Counted from the stretch's first letter, positions 37,519 through 46,923 are shown. The stretch: 64,000 nt of DNA from G965230065 sp965230065 (GCA_965230065.1 OZ245942.1:7626001-7690000), one strand, 5' to 3'. Notes: generated by a model not told the origin, from the letters alone. Made by a program: numbers and translations.

Positions 37519-38230
37519 TTTAATCTTCCTATTATTTCTAATCAATGCATCGCTTTATGCACAAAGCATAGTTGACAAGGAAGGAGCAATAGTTAGGTCT
37601 GATACCCTGAAGAAAAATATTTACCTGTGTTTTACAGGCCATGACCATGCTGAAGGCTTTGAATATGTAATAAGTGTTCTAGATAAACAAAAAGTGCCAG
37701 GGTCATTCTTTCTTACTGGTGATTTTGTAAGGAATTATGAGGCTTTGGTAAAAACCATTGCAAAAAATGGACACTTTGTGGGTGCTCATTCGGATAAACA
37801 TCTCCTATACTGTGACTGGACTAAAAGAGATAGCCTTTTACATTCAGAGAAACAGATAAAAAAGGATATTTCACAGAACCTTCAAGCATTAAAAAAACTG
37901 GGTATTCGTCCAAAATATTTTATGCCGCCCTATGAGTGGTACAATAAAAAAGTGGTGGAAATAGCTTCACAATTGAACCAAATAACGGTCAGTTTTTCTA
38001 GTGGTACTCGTTCCAATGCTGACTATACTACTCCTGATATGCACAATTACATCTCAAGTAATGATATTTTAGAAAGCATTTATCGTTATCAATCATTAAA
38101 CAGTATGAATGGTTTTCACTTACTAATTCATCCTGGCACCAGTCCAAAAAGAAAGGATAAATTCTATTTAAAACTTGATGGCCTAATTACTAAATTAAAG
38201 CAGGAAGGCTATCAATTTTCGAGTTTTTAA
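37505..38230 (+). CDS. NodB-like polysaccharide deacetylase, atypical
   Basis: 241 residues from a GTG that overlaps the GH9 gene. The first 20 residues (MNQINLIFLLFLINASLYAQ) form a good signal peptide, which supports this start. The fold is that of carbohydrate esterase 4: YLCFTGHDHAEGFEYVISVL replaces the usual TFDDGP strand, keeping one Asp. HSDKHLL supplies the H-x3-H metal pair, and LLIHPGTSP supplies the late His. It probably removes acetyl groups from a polysaccharide degraded by the neighbouring GH9 enzyme, or is an inactive variant. Confidence 0.75.
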   Translation: MNQINLIFLLFLINASLYAQSIVDKEGAIVRSDTLKKNIYLCFTGHDHAEGFEYVISVLDKQKVPGSFFLTGDFVRNYEALVKTIAKNGHFVGAHSDKHLLYCDWTKRDSLLHSEKQIKKDISQNLQALKKLGIRPKYFMPPYEWYNKKVVEIASQLNQITVSFSSGTRSNADYTTPDMHNYISSNDILESIYRYQSLNSMNGFHLLIHPGTSPKRKDKFYLKLDGLITKLKQEGYQFSSF

Positions 38231-38280
38231 ATTTTAGAAAAGTAGCCCTGGATTTTTCAATATATTATTTTGAATGAAAA

Positions 38281-38856
38281 ATGAATAATACATCCATGAA
38301 GCAAATGTCTCAATTCACCAAACTGTCAGAAGAAGAATCTTTGGCGATTGAACAAGCCTTTCCTATCAAGACATTTGAAAAAGGCACTTACCTATTAAAA
38401 GAAGGGCAAATAGCCAAGAATTCCTATTCCGTAATTAAAGGATGCATCAGAAGATATTCTATTTTGAATGGGGAAGAAATTACTTCTGATTTTTATACTG
38501 AAGGGCATGCAGCGGCTGACTTTAATAGCCTTGCCAATCAAACCCCTTCAAAATACTACTTCGTTTGTACTGAAACGAGCACCGTATGTGTAGTAAATCC
38601 AGAAAAAGAGGCTGCATTGTATAAAAGATTTCCTCGTTTTGAAGCAATTTGTCGTGTTGAATTTGAGAAAATGATGGGCAAAAAAGCAGATAGTGAAGAA
38701 GCTTTTGCCCATAAAAATCCGGAAGAAAAATATCTCCATTTACTAAAAGAGAGGCCCGACTTATTCAACCGGGTTCCCCAGTATCAAATAGCCAGCTATC
38801 TTGGCATCAAGCCTGAAACGCTTTCCAGAATCAGAAAAAGAATTTCTACTAAATAA
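38281..38856 (+). CDS. Crp/Fnr-family transcription regulator
   Basis: 191 residues with an N-terminal cyclic-nucleotide-binding-like beta-roll (about 15-125, FEKGTYLLKEGQIAKNSYSV then IKGCIRRYSI). A C-terminal helix-turn-helix lies at about 160-188 (YQIASYLGIKPETLSRIRKR). The start at 38281 is used; an ATG at 38296 is possible. The key arginine of the cAMP phosphate-binding cassette is not obvious, as in many Bacteroidota members, so the ligand is unknown. It is 50 bases after the deacetylase gene and converges on the following minus-strand gene with 2 bases between. Confidence 0.87.
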   Translation: MNNTSMKQMSQFTKLSEEESLAIEQAFPIKTFEKGTYLLKEGQIAKNSYSVIKGCIRRYSILNGEEITSDFYTEGHAAADFNSLANQTPSKYYFVCTETSTVCVVNPEKEAALYKRFPRFEAICRVEFEKMMGKKADSEEAFAHKNPEEKYLHLLKERPDLFNRVPQYQIASYLGIKPETLSRIRKRISTK

Positions 38857-38858
38857 TT

Positions 38859-39476
38859 TTAGAAGTTTATCCCAAAGTGAAGCCCTGGTTCAAATAAGAA
38901 ATAGTTAGGCCACTTATCTTCTTCAACCTGAAAGGAGTCAGGCAGGTTTGTATTAATGGGCCACCAGGTGGCAGCGATTGAAGGCTCAATAAATAAGCGA
39001 TTTTTAAATAATCTAATTTGATACCCCAGCCGAAGCACATTAAAAAGCTGAAACCCACTTTGGATTTTAGAACCATCTTCGTCTATATAATTCTGATGAA
39101 AAGCAGTAGCATGAGCCTGACCATACAAGCCTTTCCAAAGAAACCGCTTATAAGCCACTCCTAAACCATATGCCTTTACTTTACCGGGAAAATTATTACT
39201 TTCATCTTCATAATCAGGACCATAGGGAATACCCAATGGTGCATAATAAGCCCAGGTAATGGCTTCAACCGAAATCACGTCTTTGGCAGTTATCCGGTAG
39301 CCATAATTTAACTGAAAGTATTCAGGGGATGGGGATGCGATTGGGGTTACCAGGATAAACAAAGTGCTTCCGATAAAATGTTTTTTATCAATGCTGTCTT
39401 TGCTATCTGATTGGGCATGCATATTTGCACATACAATGCACCACAAGGCTAACGAGAAAGTTATTTTAGTCTTCAT
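38859..39476 (-). CDS. Predicted small outer-membrane beta-barrel protein
   Basis: About 205 residues from the ATG at 39476, which begins a good signal peptide (KITFSLALWCIVCANMHAQ); an in-frame ATG at 39497 would add seven residues. The mature protein alternates hydrophobic and polar residues in strands (YFQLNYGYRITAKDVISVEA, AYGLGVAYKRFLWKGLYGQA) and ends in Phe (EPGLHFGINF), as outer-membrane barrels do. No family name is recognised. It stands alone between a Crp/Fnr gene and the efflux operon. Confidence 0.65.
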   Translation of the reverse strand: MKTKITFSLALWCIVCANMHAQSDSKDSIDKKHFIGSTLFILVTPIASPSPEYFQLNYGYRITAKDVISVEAITWAYYAPLGIPYGPDYEDESNNFPGKVKAYGLGVAYKRFLWKGLYGQAHATAFHQNYIDEDGSKIQSGFQLFNVLRLGYQIRLFKNRLFIEPSIAATWWPINTNLPDSFQVEEDKWPNYFLFEPGLHFGINF

Positions 39477-39601
39477 AGTTGTTGCTTTTTGATACAAAGG
39501 TGTATCATAGGCAACAAGTATTCATTGACTTGAATCAAGAATTCAAAAACCCCTTAAAACCCCGCACCATGTACGACTCACTTGAAAAGAGCGCAATTAC
39601 A

Positions 39602-41062
39602 TTACTGCCATCCCCCACCAAGGCTTCTGTATAGCTCAATATTGGCGAGGAACAATTGCCTTTTGAGGTCTACCATTTCCAACTCACTCCGCAAAGCATC
39701 TTCCTGGGCATTAATGACCTCCAAATAATTGGCAAAACCGCTTTGAAACAAAAGAGAGGCATCTTGCACACCCTGGGTAGCCACGGAAATCCGCTCCTGG
39801 GCAATGCTGTATTCTTCCTCAAGTTTCTCAATGGTGATGAGGGCATCAGAAACATCTCCGACAGCGCGAATAAACTTATCCTTGAAATCAAGTTCGGCCA
39901 ATTGCCTTTCAGCAAGTGCAATTAAGTGATTGGTTTTTAGTTTCCTGTTTTGAAAAATCGGCTGGAAAAGCGCACCGCCTAACATGGCAAACCCTGACCC
40001 CATCGGGTCCAGAAAGTTCTGGAATTGAAAGGAGTTTAAGCCTGTACTGGCATTGAGCACCAGGGAAGGATATTTCATCGCCTGGGTAATGCCTGCCTTG
40101 GCATTGCTTATGATCAATTGGTACTCTGAAGCTGCCACATCGGGGCGGTTCGTAATAAGTTCCAAAGGAACGCCGGTATTGTAGCGGTCATCCAGTACCA
40201 CATCATCCAGGTTTTGCTGAATCTCTATGGGCTGGGGATAACGCCCTAACAATTGGTTAAGCCAGTTTTCAAGGATAACATAATCTTTCTCTAAGCGGGG
40301 GATTAATGACTCGGCCCTGAGCATCTGGGACTCGGTTTGCCGTATCGCCAGGGAAGTAGTTTCGTCAGCATCAAACTGCAACTTTACTATTTTCAGCGTT
40401 CTCCGGCCCAGCTCCAGGTTTTTTTCTGCCACGGCAATCTGGGAATTAATCATTAACATATTGAAATAGATGGAGGAAACTTCTGCAACCAGGGCCGTTT
40501 GTACCGCTTTTTGAAATTCCTGACTTTGCATATAAGCGGCTTGTGCCGCTTCTTTTTCCCACTTGAATTTTCCCCAAATATCAATTTCCCAACTGGCAGA
40601 CAATGCCGTGGAATATGCTACATTTTCTGTATAAAAAGTAGTTGGAACATTTTCCCCATGGTTACGGCGCGACCTGTTCGATCCATAATTATTGTAGTTT
40701 TCAGAATAATACTCCCTTTTGAACCCCATGGGTGAAAACCCCAGGCTGGGATAAAAATTTGCCTTGGAACGCTGAAGGTTTTGAAAACCAATATCTATTT
40801 GCCTGGCAGCTTTTTGCATGTCAATATTGTTGGCCAGAGCCGTATCAATCAATGCAATCAGGGTAGAATCGTTAAAGAATTCCTTCCACCTGATATTGAC
40901 CAGGTTAAGTTGCTTTTCCAAAGTGCTGTCTTGCAGGTTTTGTGCCCCGTAGTACTCTTCAATCTTTTCAAACGCGGGCCTTTTATAACTTTCACCTACT
41001 TTACAACTAAAAATAGTAGATAATACCAAACCAACGGGTAATATATACTTTGAGAACTTCAT
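39602..41062 (-). CDS. RND efflux outer-membrane factor, NodT/TolC family lipoprotein
   Basis: 486 residues with lipobox IFSC (Cys20). Two outer-membrane efflux repeats form long alpha-helical coiled coils (about 75-290 and 295-480, for example ARRTLKIVKLQF-like and EKDYVILENWLNQLLGRYPQ). RPDVAASEYQLIISNAKAGI is the family hallmark. It should form the trimeric exit duct for the pump encoded upstream. It starts 2 bases after the permease stop, third in an adaptor-permease-duct operon. Confidence 0.92.
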   Translation of the reverse strand: MKFSKYILPVGLVLSTIFSCKVGESYKRPAFEKIEEYYGAQNLQDSTLEKQLNLVNIRWKEFFNDSTLIALIDTALANNIDMQKAARQIDIGFQNLQRSKANFYPSLGFSPMGFKREYYSENYNNYGSNRSRRNHGENVPTTFYTENVAYSTALSASWEIDIWGKFKWEKEAAQAAYMQSQEFQKAVQTALVAEVSSIYFNMLMINSQIAVAEKNLELGRRTLKIVKLQFDADETTSLAIRQTESQMLRAESLIPRLEKDYVILENWLNQLLGRYPQPIEIQQNLDDVVLDDRYNTGVPLELITNRPDVAASEYQLIISNAKAGITQAMKYPSLVLNASTGLNSFQFQNFLDPMGSGFAMLGGALFQPIFQNRKLKTNHLIALAERQLAELDFKDKFIRAVGDVSDALITIEKLEEEYSIAQERISVATQGVQDASLLFQSGFANYLEVINAQEDALRSELEMVDLKRQLFLANIELYRSLGGGWQ

Positions 41063-41064
41063 AT

Positions 41065-44000
41065 CTATTGATTTACTGCTGTGGTTTTTACGTTGAACCG
41101 TTCATTTAATTGGATAAATAAATACGTTAGGACAGGTATGATAAGGATACCCAGGAACACCCCGGACAACATGCCCCCTGCCGTACCGATACTCACCGAC
41201 TTGTTACCTATTGCAGATGACCCCTGCGAAAACATAAGCGGCACCAAACCTGCCGTAAATGCCAGGGAAGTCATCACAATGGCCCTGAGCCGTAAAGCGC
41301 TGGCATCCAGTACTGCATCCAGTACGCTGCTGCCTGCCCGCCTTTTTTGTGCTGCAAACTCCACAATCAGAATAGCATTTTTGGCTAATAGGCCGATGAG
41401 CATGATAATCCCCACTTGTACGTAGATGTTATTATCTATCCCGGCAAAATTGATAAAGGCAAACACTCCCAAAATTCCGGTAGGAAGCGAAAGTATGACG
41501 GCCATGGGCAGCCAAAAGCTCTCGTACTGGGCAGCCAGGATAAAGTATACCAACAAAATGCTGATGATAAACACAATGATGGAATCTGAGCCTGATTTTT
41601 TCTCTTCCAAACTCATGCTGGTCCACTCAAAACTGAGGCTGGCAGGTAATTTACTTTCACTTAATTCTTCAATCCGGCTCATAACATCCCCGGTGCTGTA
41701 ACCCGCAGCTGGAGTAATATTTATTTTGGCGGCATTGTACAGGTTATACCGGGTAACCGTTTCCGGCCCATACGTTTGTTCCAGTTGCACGATGGTATTC
41801 AGTGGAACCATCTCGTTTTTATTATTCTTAACAAAAATGGAATTGAAGGCTTCCGGGCTTTCACGGTAAGGAATATCCGATTGCATGAACACGCCATACT
41901 GCCGGGTAAACCGATTGAAATCCCCCACCCTTGTCCGCCCAAAATTGGACTGAACGGTAAACATCATATCCTTGACACTCACACCCAGGGCTTTTGCTTT
42001 TTTGTAATCGATGTTTAAGCGGTATTGAGGAAAATTGGTGTTATAGGAGGTAAATGCATTGTCAATTTCCTGCTGCTTGTTTAGCTCGGCAATAAACTCA
42101 TTCACCAAATTCGCGAATTCACTCAGGTCTCCGTCAGAGCGGTCTTGCAGCATAATCTGAACACCATCAAAATTACCAAATCCCTGAACAGTGGGCCGTG
42201 GGTACATGTTGATTCCCCTGGCATCGCTAATCACGCTCAGTTTTCCTAACAAATGTTTGATGAGCTTATTGATGTCGGATATTTCTCCGCGTTCAGCGAT
42301 ACTTTTTAATTTAATATATCCCAAACCGGAAGAAGGGCTTTCCGAACTGTTCACAATGTTATAGCCGGAAACCGTATTCACACTGGCCACGGCAGCCTCC
42401 AGCTGGAGAATGGAATCGGCCTGTACCAACGCCTGGTTGGTCCGGTGAAGTGAGGCCCCTTCGGGCATTGAAACAGTAAAAATAAGGAAGTTGTCATCTT
42501 CCGTGGGAATAAAAGCTTTTGGGGTTTTGTTGGCCAGGAAAACCGTAAGTACCACCACACCCAGTAGCCCTGCCAGGCTTATCCATTTATACTGAATGGC
42601 CCGTTTGGTCAGGCTTACATATTTGCGTGTAAATTTATCGAAGAGTGTATCAAACTTACGCAACCCCAGGGAACCAAGCACTCTTACTTTTTTAACCTTC
42701 CTGGATTGTTGCAGTTTATCAAACACCTTATTTTCCTTAATCTTCTTTTTCCGCTTTTTATATAATAAAATGAACATCACCGGCCCCAGGGTGAGGGCTA
42801 TGACTGCCGAAATAACAACCGCGATAATAATGGTATAGGCAAATTCCTGGTAGAATACTCCTACCGGTCCTTGCAGAAACCCGACCGGAAGAAATACCGC
42901 GGCAATCACCAGGGTAATGGAAATAATGGCACCCGTAATTTCAGATAATGCATCATTCACTGCTTCCCGGGCGCTCATGTTGTAGTGCTGCATTTTCTCA
43001 AAAATTGCCTCCACCACCACAATGGCGTTGTCTACCACAATTCCGATAGAAAGTACGATGGAGAACATACTCAGCACATTCATGGAAACCCCGATGATGG
43101 AAAGGAAAAAGAACGTACCTACCAGGGAAATAGGAATGGTAATGGCTGTAATGAAGGTGGCTTTAAAATCTTGCAAAAAGATAAACACCACCAGAAACAC
43201 AAGAATGAAAGCCTCAATCAGCGTTTGCTTTACATGGCCCATTGACTCGTCTATCTGGTCCCTTACACTGTAGGTGATTTCGTAATCGATGCCTTCCGGG
43301 AAAACTTTGGACTGTTCTTCCAAAATTCTGCGTACATTTTTATCAATTTCTACCGCATTCGCCCCGCTTTGCTGTACAACATCAATGGTAACCGATGGAC
43401 GGCCATCCAGGCGGTTCTGGCTGGTATAGTTGGAGGCCCCAAACTCGATGCGGGCAACATCCCGCAGGTGCAATTGCAGCCCGTCCTGTTCTGATTTGAT
43501 GACAATGTTTTCGTACTCTTCCGGCTCAGAGAACCTTCCGGTATGCTTCAGGGCTATTTCAAAAACCTCTTCTGAGTTTTCACCGAATTTACCCGGGGCA
43601 GCTTCAAAACTCTGGTCACGGATTTGCTCATATACCTCCCGGGGCGTAAGTCCGTATACAGCCAGTCGTTCGGGGTTCAGCCAAATCCGCATGGCATAAT
43701 CCCGGCTACGCAGGATAGAGGCTTCGGCCAGTCCTTCCACACGCTTCAGCTCCCGCCGTACGCTCATCCGGGTGTAGGCATTCAAAAACGTTTCATCGTA
43801 GGGGGAATTTTCACTTTCGCTAAAAATGTTGATGGTCATGAGCGTTCCCTTCATCCTTTTCAACACCGTGATACCCGCCTCTACCACCTCAGGGGGAATT
43901 TGCTGTACTACAGTAGAAATTCGGTTTTGGATATCTACTGCCGCAAGGTTTGGGTCGGTGCCCGGTTCAAAATATACGGAAACCCTTCCCCTGCCTGAGT

Positions 44001-44250
44001 TGGTAGCGGTAGAGTTCGCGTAGGTCATATTCTCGGTTCCGTTGATGGCTTCTTCAATAGGAAGGAGCACCGACTTGGCTACGGTTTCGGCATTACCACC
44101 AGGGTAATATACCTGCACACTCACACTGGGAGGTGCTATCTCAGGAAACCGCTCTACCGGAAGTTGAAACATACTGGCAACCCCGGCAAGCACCAAAACG
44201 ATGGAGATTACCAATGTTAATACCGGCCTGTCTATAATTTTTTTTAACAT
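41065..44250 (-). CDS. RND multidrug efflux permease, HAE1/AcrB type
   Basis: 1061 residues, the normal size for AcrB-like pumps, with twelve membrane helices and two large periplasmic loops. The N-terminus (FQLPVERFPEIAPPSVSVQV, YYPGGNAETVAKSVLLPIEE) and SIGIVVDNAIVVVEAIFEKM in TM4, with the proton-relay Asp pair, are characteristic. GLLAKNAILIVEFAAQKRRA occurs in the second half. It should export drugs or other amphiphiles using the proton gradient. It works with the adaptor (44601-45791) and outer-membrane factor genes; a 350-base gap separates it from the adaptor gene. Confidence 0.95.
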   Translation of the reverse strand: MLKKIIDRPVLTLVISIVLVLAGVASMFQLPVERFPEIAPPSVSVQVYYPGGNAETVAKSVLLPIEEAINGTENMTYANSTATNSGRGRVSVYFEPGTDPNLAAVDIQNRISTVVQQIPPEVVEAGITVLKRMKGTLMTINIFSESENSPYDETFLNAYTRMSVRRELKRVEGLAEASILRSRDYAMRIWLNPERLAVYGLTPREVYEQIRDQSFEAAPGKFGENSEEVFEIALKHTGRFSEPEEYENIVIKSEQDGLQLHLRDVARIEFGASNYTSQNRLDGRPSVTIDVVQQSGANAVEIDKNVRRILEEQSKVFPEGIDYEITYSVRDQIDESMGHVKQTLIEAFILVFLVVFIFLQDFKATFITAITIPISLVGTFFFLSIIGVSMNVLSMFSIVLSIGIVVDNAIVVVEAIFEKMQHYNMSAREAVNDALSEITGAIISITLVIAAVFLPVGFLQGPVGVFYQEFAYTIIIAVVISAVIALTLGPVMFILLYKKRKKKIKENKVFDKLQQSRKVKKVRVLGSLGLRKFDTLFDKFTRKYVSLTKRAIQYKWISLAGLLGVVVLTVFLANKTPKAFIPTEDDNFLIFTVSMPEGASLHRTNQALVQADSILQLEAAVASVNTVSGYNIVNSSESPSSGLGYIKLKSIAERGEISDINKLIKHLLGKLSVISDARGINMYPRPTVQGFGNFDGVQIMLQDRSDGDLSEFANLVNEFIAELNKQQEIDNAFTSYNTNFPQYRLNIDYKKAKALGVSVKDMMFTVQSNFGRTRVGDFNRFTRQYGVFMQSDIPYRESPEAFNSIFVKNNKNEMVPLNTIVQLEQTYGPETVTRYNLYNAAKINITPAAGYSTGDVMSRIEELSESKLPASLSFEWTSMSLEEKKSGSDSIIVFIISILLVYFILAAQYESFWLPMAVILSLPTGILGVFAFINFAGIDNNIYVQVGIIMLIGLLAKNAILIVEFAAQKRRAGSSVLDAVLDASALRLRAIVMTSLAFTAGLVPLMFSQGSSAIGNKSVSIGTAGGMLSGVFLGILIIPVLTYLFIQLNERFNVKTTAVNQ

Positions 44251-44600
44251 ATTTTCTTGTAGCTTATTTATTTTTTATAAAAATCTCTGATTTTCAGCGC
44301 GTTGGCCTGAAAGTTTAGCGGGCGTGCGTCGGCTTTTGTGCGCAGAAGCATTAAACTTTCCGCCCGGCGGCCCGGTTGACTTTTTTGGTTACTTTTTGTG
44401 CGGTCCGCCGCGCGGTCAAGACAAAAAGTAACAAGCAAAAAGAGACCGAATTTGAAATAAAATCCACTCACTAATGATATCAACAGAGAAAATTTGGGAT
44501 TCTTGAAGGATAAGAAGAACCAAAAAAGAAAAAAATTAAAGGAGGCAGCAGGAATAACTTTGATGAAACCCCGGCTACCCTTCTTTTTACAGCGTTACCT
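44251..44600. repeat. Intergenic GC-rich repeat-like region with a strong hairpin inside the efflux operon
   Basis: 350 bases between the adaptor and permease genes. GTTACTTTTTGT (44388-44399) and ACAAAAAGTAAC (44421-44432) are exact complements around a GC-rich 21-base loop. A 71-codon minus-strand frame (44268-44483) reads VTFCLDRAADRTKSNQKSQP. This phrase turns up as a translation of intergenic repeats in other Bacteroidota, in my recollection, so it is treated as repeat DNA and not a gene. It may modulate transcription from the adaptor into the permease. Confidence 0.5.
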
Positions 44601-45791
44601 TTACTCCACGGAAGCAGTACTATTGCCCAAAATTAACTGACCCGGCTGCATGGGGTTCACTTTTACACCATTCGCCAGTTTGTTAATACCGGAAACCACA
44701 ATTTTATCATCGGCGTTAAGGGTCTCGCCACTTACGATGTATTGTTTTCCTGAGCGCCCTTCAATTTGTATTTCTTTCCGCACCACCGTACTATCTTCCT
44801 CTTGAAACTTGAATACAAATTTCTTGTCCTGTATGGCAGTAGTAGCCCCCTGCGGAACCAGGATTGCATTCGGGTATATTTGCTCCATGATGATTTTACC
44901 GGTACTTCCAGAGCGCAGCAAGGTATCCGGATTGTCAAACTTGGCCCGTAAGTTTATAGAGCCTGTAGATTTATCAATCTGGCCTGAATTGGCATCAATA
45001 TTACCTGCTCTTTCGTATTCAGAACCATCAGACAGCACCAGTTTTACTTCGTTGTTCATTTTCTTGGAAGTAGAATCCCCTTTCAGCCGCTCGTAATACA
45101 GATAATCTGACTCACTCATAGAAAAATACACGTATACATCTTCTATGTTAGAAAGGACAGTCAGGGGTTCCTCGTCGGTTTTCTTGACCAGGTTTCCGAT
45201 AGATTTAGGAATTCTTCCCATAAAGCCGCTAACGGGGGCTTTGATGGTTGTAAACTCAAGATTGATGCGCATATTGGCGGCAACGGCCTGTGCACGGTCT
45301 AATGAAGATTGGGCCACTTCGTAGTCGGCCTTTGCGGTTTCCATCCTTACTTTAGAAATGACCTCATTATCAATAAGGGGTTGGATGCGATCAATTTCCG
45401 TTTTCGCTTTCCTAAGCTTGGCTTTTTCCACCTTCACATTGGCCAAGGCGTTCTTCAGGTCTTCCTGGTAGGGCTGGCTGTTGATTTTGAACAAAGGTTG
45501 GCCTTTCTTTACAAAGTCTCCTTCATCCACATAAATCTCTTCCAGTATGCCATCTACCTGCGGGCGTATACCCACATTTTCCACACCTTCAATAGAGCCT
45601 AAATATTGAAATGATTTGGCTGCTTTTTCTTCCTTCAAGGTCATCACCGGAAGCGGAAGGCCTGTATCTGCTTTTTCTTCTTCCTGGCAGCTTAAGAAAC
45701 TAACGGCCACTAAAATGGCGATAGCGAATTGAACAAATTTTCCTTTATTAATATAATTAGTATGGTAGTTATTATAGCTTCTAGTTTCCAT
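44601..45791 (-). CDS. RND efflux periplasmic adaptor (membrane fusion protein), lipoprotein
   Basis: 396 residues with lipobox SFLSC (Cys35). The barrel-sandwich/biotinyl-lipoyl-like halves lie at about 65-105 and 190-215 (GSIEGVENVGIRPQVDGILE, then VDEGDFVKKGQPLFKI). They flank an alpha-hairpin at about 105-190 (KAKLRKAKTEIDRIQPLIDN). Beta-barrel and membrane-proximal domains follow (about 220-390). It bridges the permease and the outer-membrane factor. It is first in the operon; the region upstream should hold the promoter, with no regulator gene next to it. Confidence 0.93.
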   Translation of the reverse strand: METRSYNNYHTNYINKGKFVQFAIAILVAVSFLSCQEEEKADTGLPLPVMTLKEEKAAKSFQYLGSIEGVENVGIRPQVDGILEEIYVDEGDFVKKGQPLFKINSQPYQEDLKNALANVKVEKAKLRKAKTEIDRIQPLIDNEVISKVRMETAKADYEVAQSSLDRAQAVAANMRINLEFTTIKAPVSGFMGRIPKSIGNLVKKTDEEPLTVLSNIEDVYVYFSMSESDYLYYERLKGDSTSKKMNNEVKLVLSDGSEYERAGNIDANSGQIDKSTGSINLRAKFDNPDTLLRSGSTGKIIMEQIYPNAILVPQGATTAIQDKKFVFKFQEEDSTVVRKEIQIEGRSGKQYIVSGETLNADDKIVVSGINKLANGVKVNPMQPGQLILGNSTASVE

Positions 45792-46202
45792 TCATTCATC
45801 AAGTTAGATTATATAGTCTGGTCAGCCACCAATTGCCAATAACTGTACCACTAAGAAAAAAAACAGATTTCTATCCCATAACACGCTATATTTCAGCCAT
45901 TTATAATGATTATCTTTCTGATAATTAAAAAAACGGCACACAATCAATTAATGCTTTTTGTGTAACACTTCCACAGTTTGGGGATGCATTACATATCTTG
46001 TACGCAATTTCTACAAGTACTGTATGATTTGGGCTGATCAATCTATACTACCAGGGTGAAAGTAATGAAATTGCAGCATAAAGAACAGGTTACTTACGAA
46101 ATAGGGTGTTTGAGCGAGATTTGGGGGATTTTGTAATAAACCTGAAGAAATCAAAACGTATTTTTGTAATTTCGTAAGCAATACATGCTGAAAATTTATT
46201 AA
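45792..46202. other. 411-base intergenic region between divergent efflux and toxin-antitoxin genes
   Basis: No gene is seen apart from an unconvincing 23-codon frame at about 46066-46137. CTTACGAAAT (46093-46102) recurs as its exact inverted copy ATTTCGTAAG (46169-46178), 66 bases apart and 25 bases before the hepT start. It could be a split operator or a remnant. Promoters for both flanking units must lie here. Confidence 0.35.
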
Positions 46203-46619
46203 ATGAAAAATCAAGATGTGCTGTGGCTACAACGCTTTGATAATTTCCTGAAAGCTTTTGACAACTTGAAATCCGCTGTTGATCTGGCATCAAAAAGGGA
46301 ATTATCCGAACTGGAAGAACAAGGGCTTATTCAGACTTTTGAGTTTACCTTTGAATTAGCCTGGAAAACGCTTAAAGATTATTTAGAACACCAGCAAGTT
46401 GAGGTTAAATTCCCCAGGGATGTGATAAAAGCGGGATTTCAATATCAATTACTTGATGAGGGGGATATTTGGATGGATATGCTGGAAAAAAGAAACCTGA
46501 TGGCGCACACCTATGATGAGGAAAGGGCACAAATTGCTTTCCAACTCATCACAAAACAATACTACCAACAAATTCACTTGCTTATCGAGCTATTTAAACA
46601 AAAGGCAAATGAACAATAG
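46203..46619 (+). CDS. hepT: HepT-type HEPN toxin (nucleotidyltransferase substrate-binding family)
   Basis: 138 residues, all helical, of the HI0074/HepT family (LQRFDNFLKAFDNLKSAVDL, LIQTFEFTFELAWKTLKDYL). The toxin motif R-x4-H-x-Y is complete: Arg97, His102 and Tyr104 in KRNLMAHTYDEE. In characterised HepT/MntA pairs this motif gives RNase activity, and the Tyr is AMPylated by the partner to block it. The partner gene overlaps its end by 11 bases, so this is an intact pair. Confidence 0.87.
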   Translation: MKNQDVLWLQRFDNFLKAFDNLKSAVDLASKRELSELEEQGLIQTFEFTFELAWKTLKDYLEHQQVEVKFPRDVIKAGFQYQLLDEGDIWMDMLEKRNLMAHTYDEERAQIAFQLITKQYYQQIHLLIELFKQKANEQ

Positions 46620-46923
46620 CTTTGGCATCAGTGACAAGAGCTTTGAACTCATCGTAACAACGCTTGCTCAGTATGCCGATGTGAAAAGGGCCGTGATTTT
46701 TGGCAGCCGGGCAAAAGGAAATGCAAAAAAAGGCAGTGACATTGATATTGCTATTTACGGTGAGCAAGTAGACCAGAATACTGCTTTGCAATTAGCCGCC
46801 GTGTTCAATGAACAATTACCTATTCCCTACAAAGTGGATGTAGTAGCCCCGGATGAACTGGAAAATACAAACTTAGTCGATCATATAAACCGAGTAGGGA
46901 TTACTTTATACCAAAAAGCCTAA
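46609..46923 (+). CDS. mntA: MntA-type nucleotidyltransferase antitoxin
   Basis: 104 residues from the ATG at 46609, which overlaps the hepT stop; an in-frame start at 46513 lies well inside hepT and is unlikely. The minimal nucleotidyltransferase signature G-S-x10-D-x-D is exact (Gly32, Ser33, Asp44, Asp46 in GSRAKGNAKKGSDIDIAIYG). A third acidic residue is probably in KVDVVAPDE. In this system the antitoxin neutralises HepT by AMPylating its Tyr. Its stop overlaps the end of the convergent argC by 4 bases. Confidence 0.87.
   Translation: MNNSFGISDKSFELIVTTLAQYADVKRAVIFGSRAKGNAKKGSDIDIAIYGEQVDQNTALQLAAVFNEQLPIPYKVDVVAPDELENTNLVDHINRVGITLYQKA

Noticed and set aside
44268..44483. 71-codon minus-strand frame in the efflux operon gap
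   Set aside because: Spans a perfect hairpin and reads like the translation of an intergenic repeat.
46066..46137. 23-codon peptide upstream of hepT
   Set aside because: No conserved feature, no spacing relation to the next gene, and it overlaps one arm of the inverted repeat.
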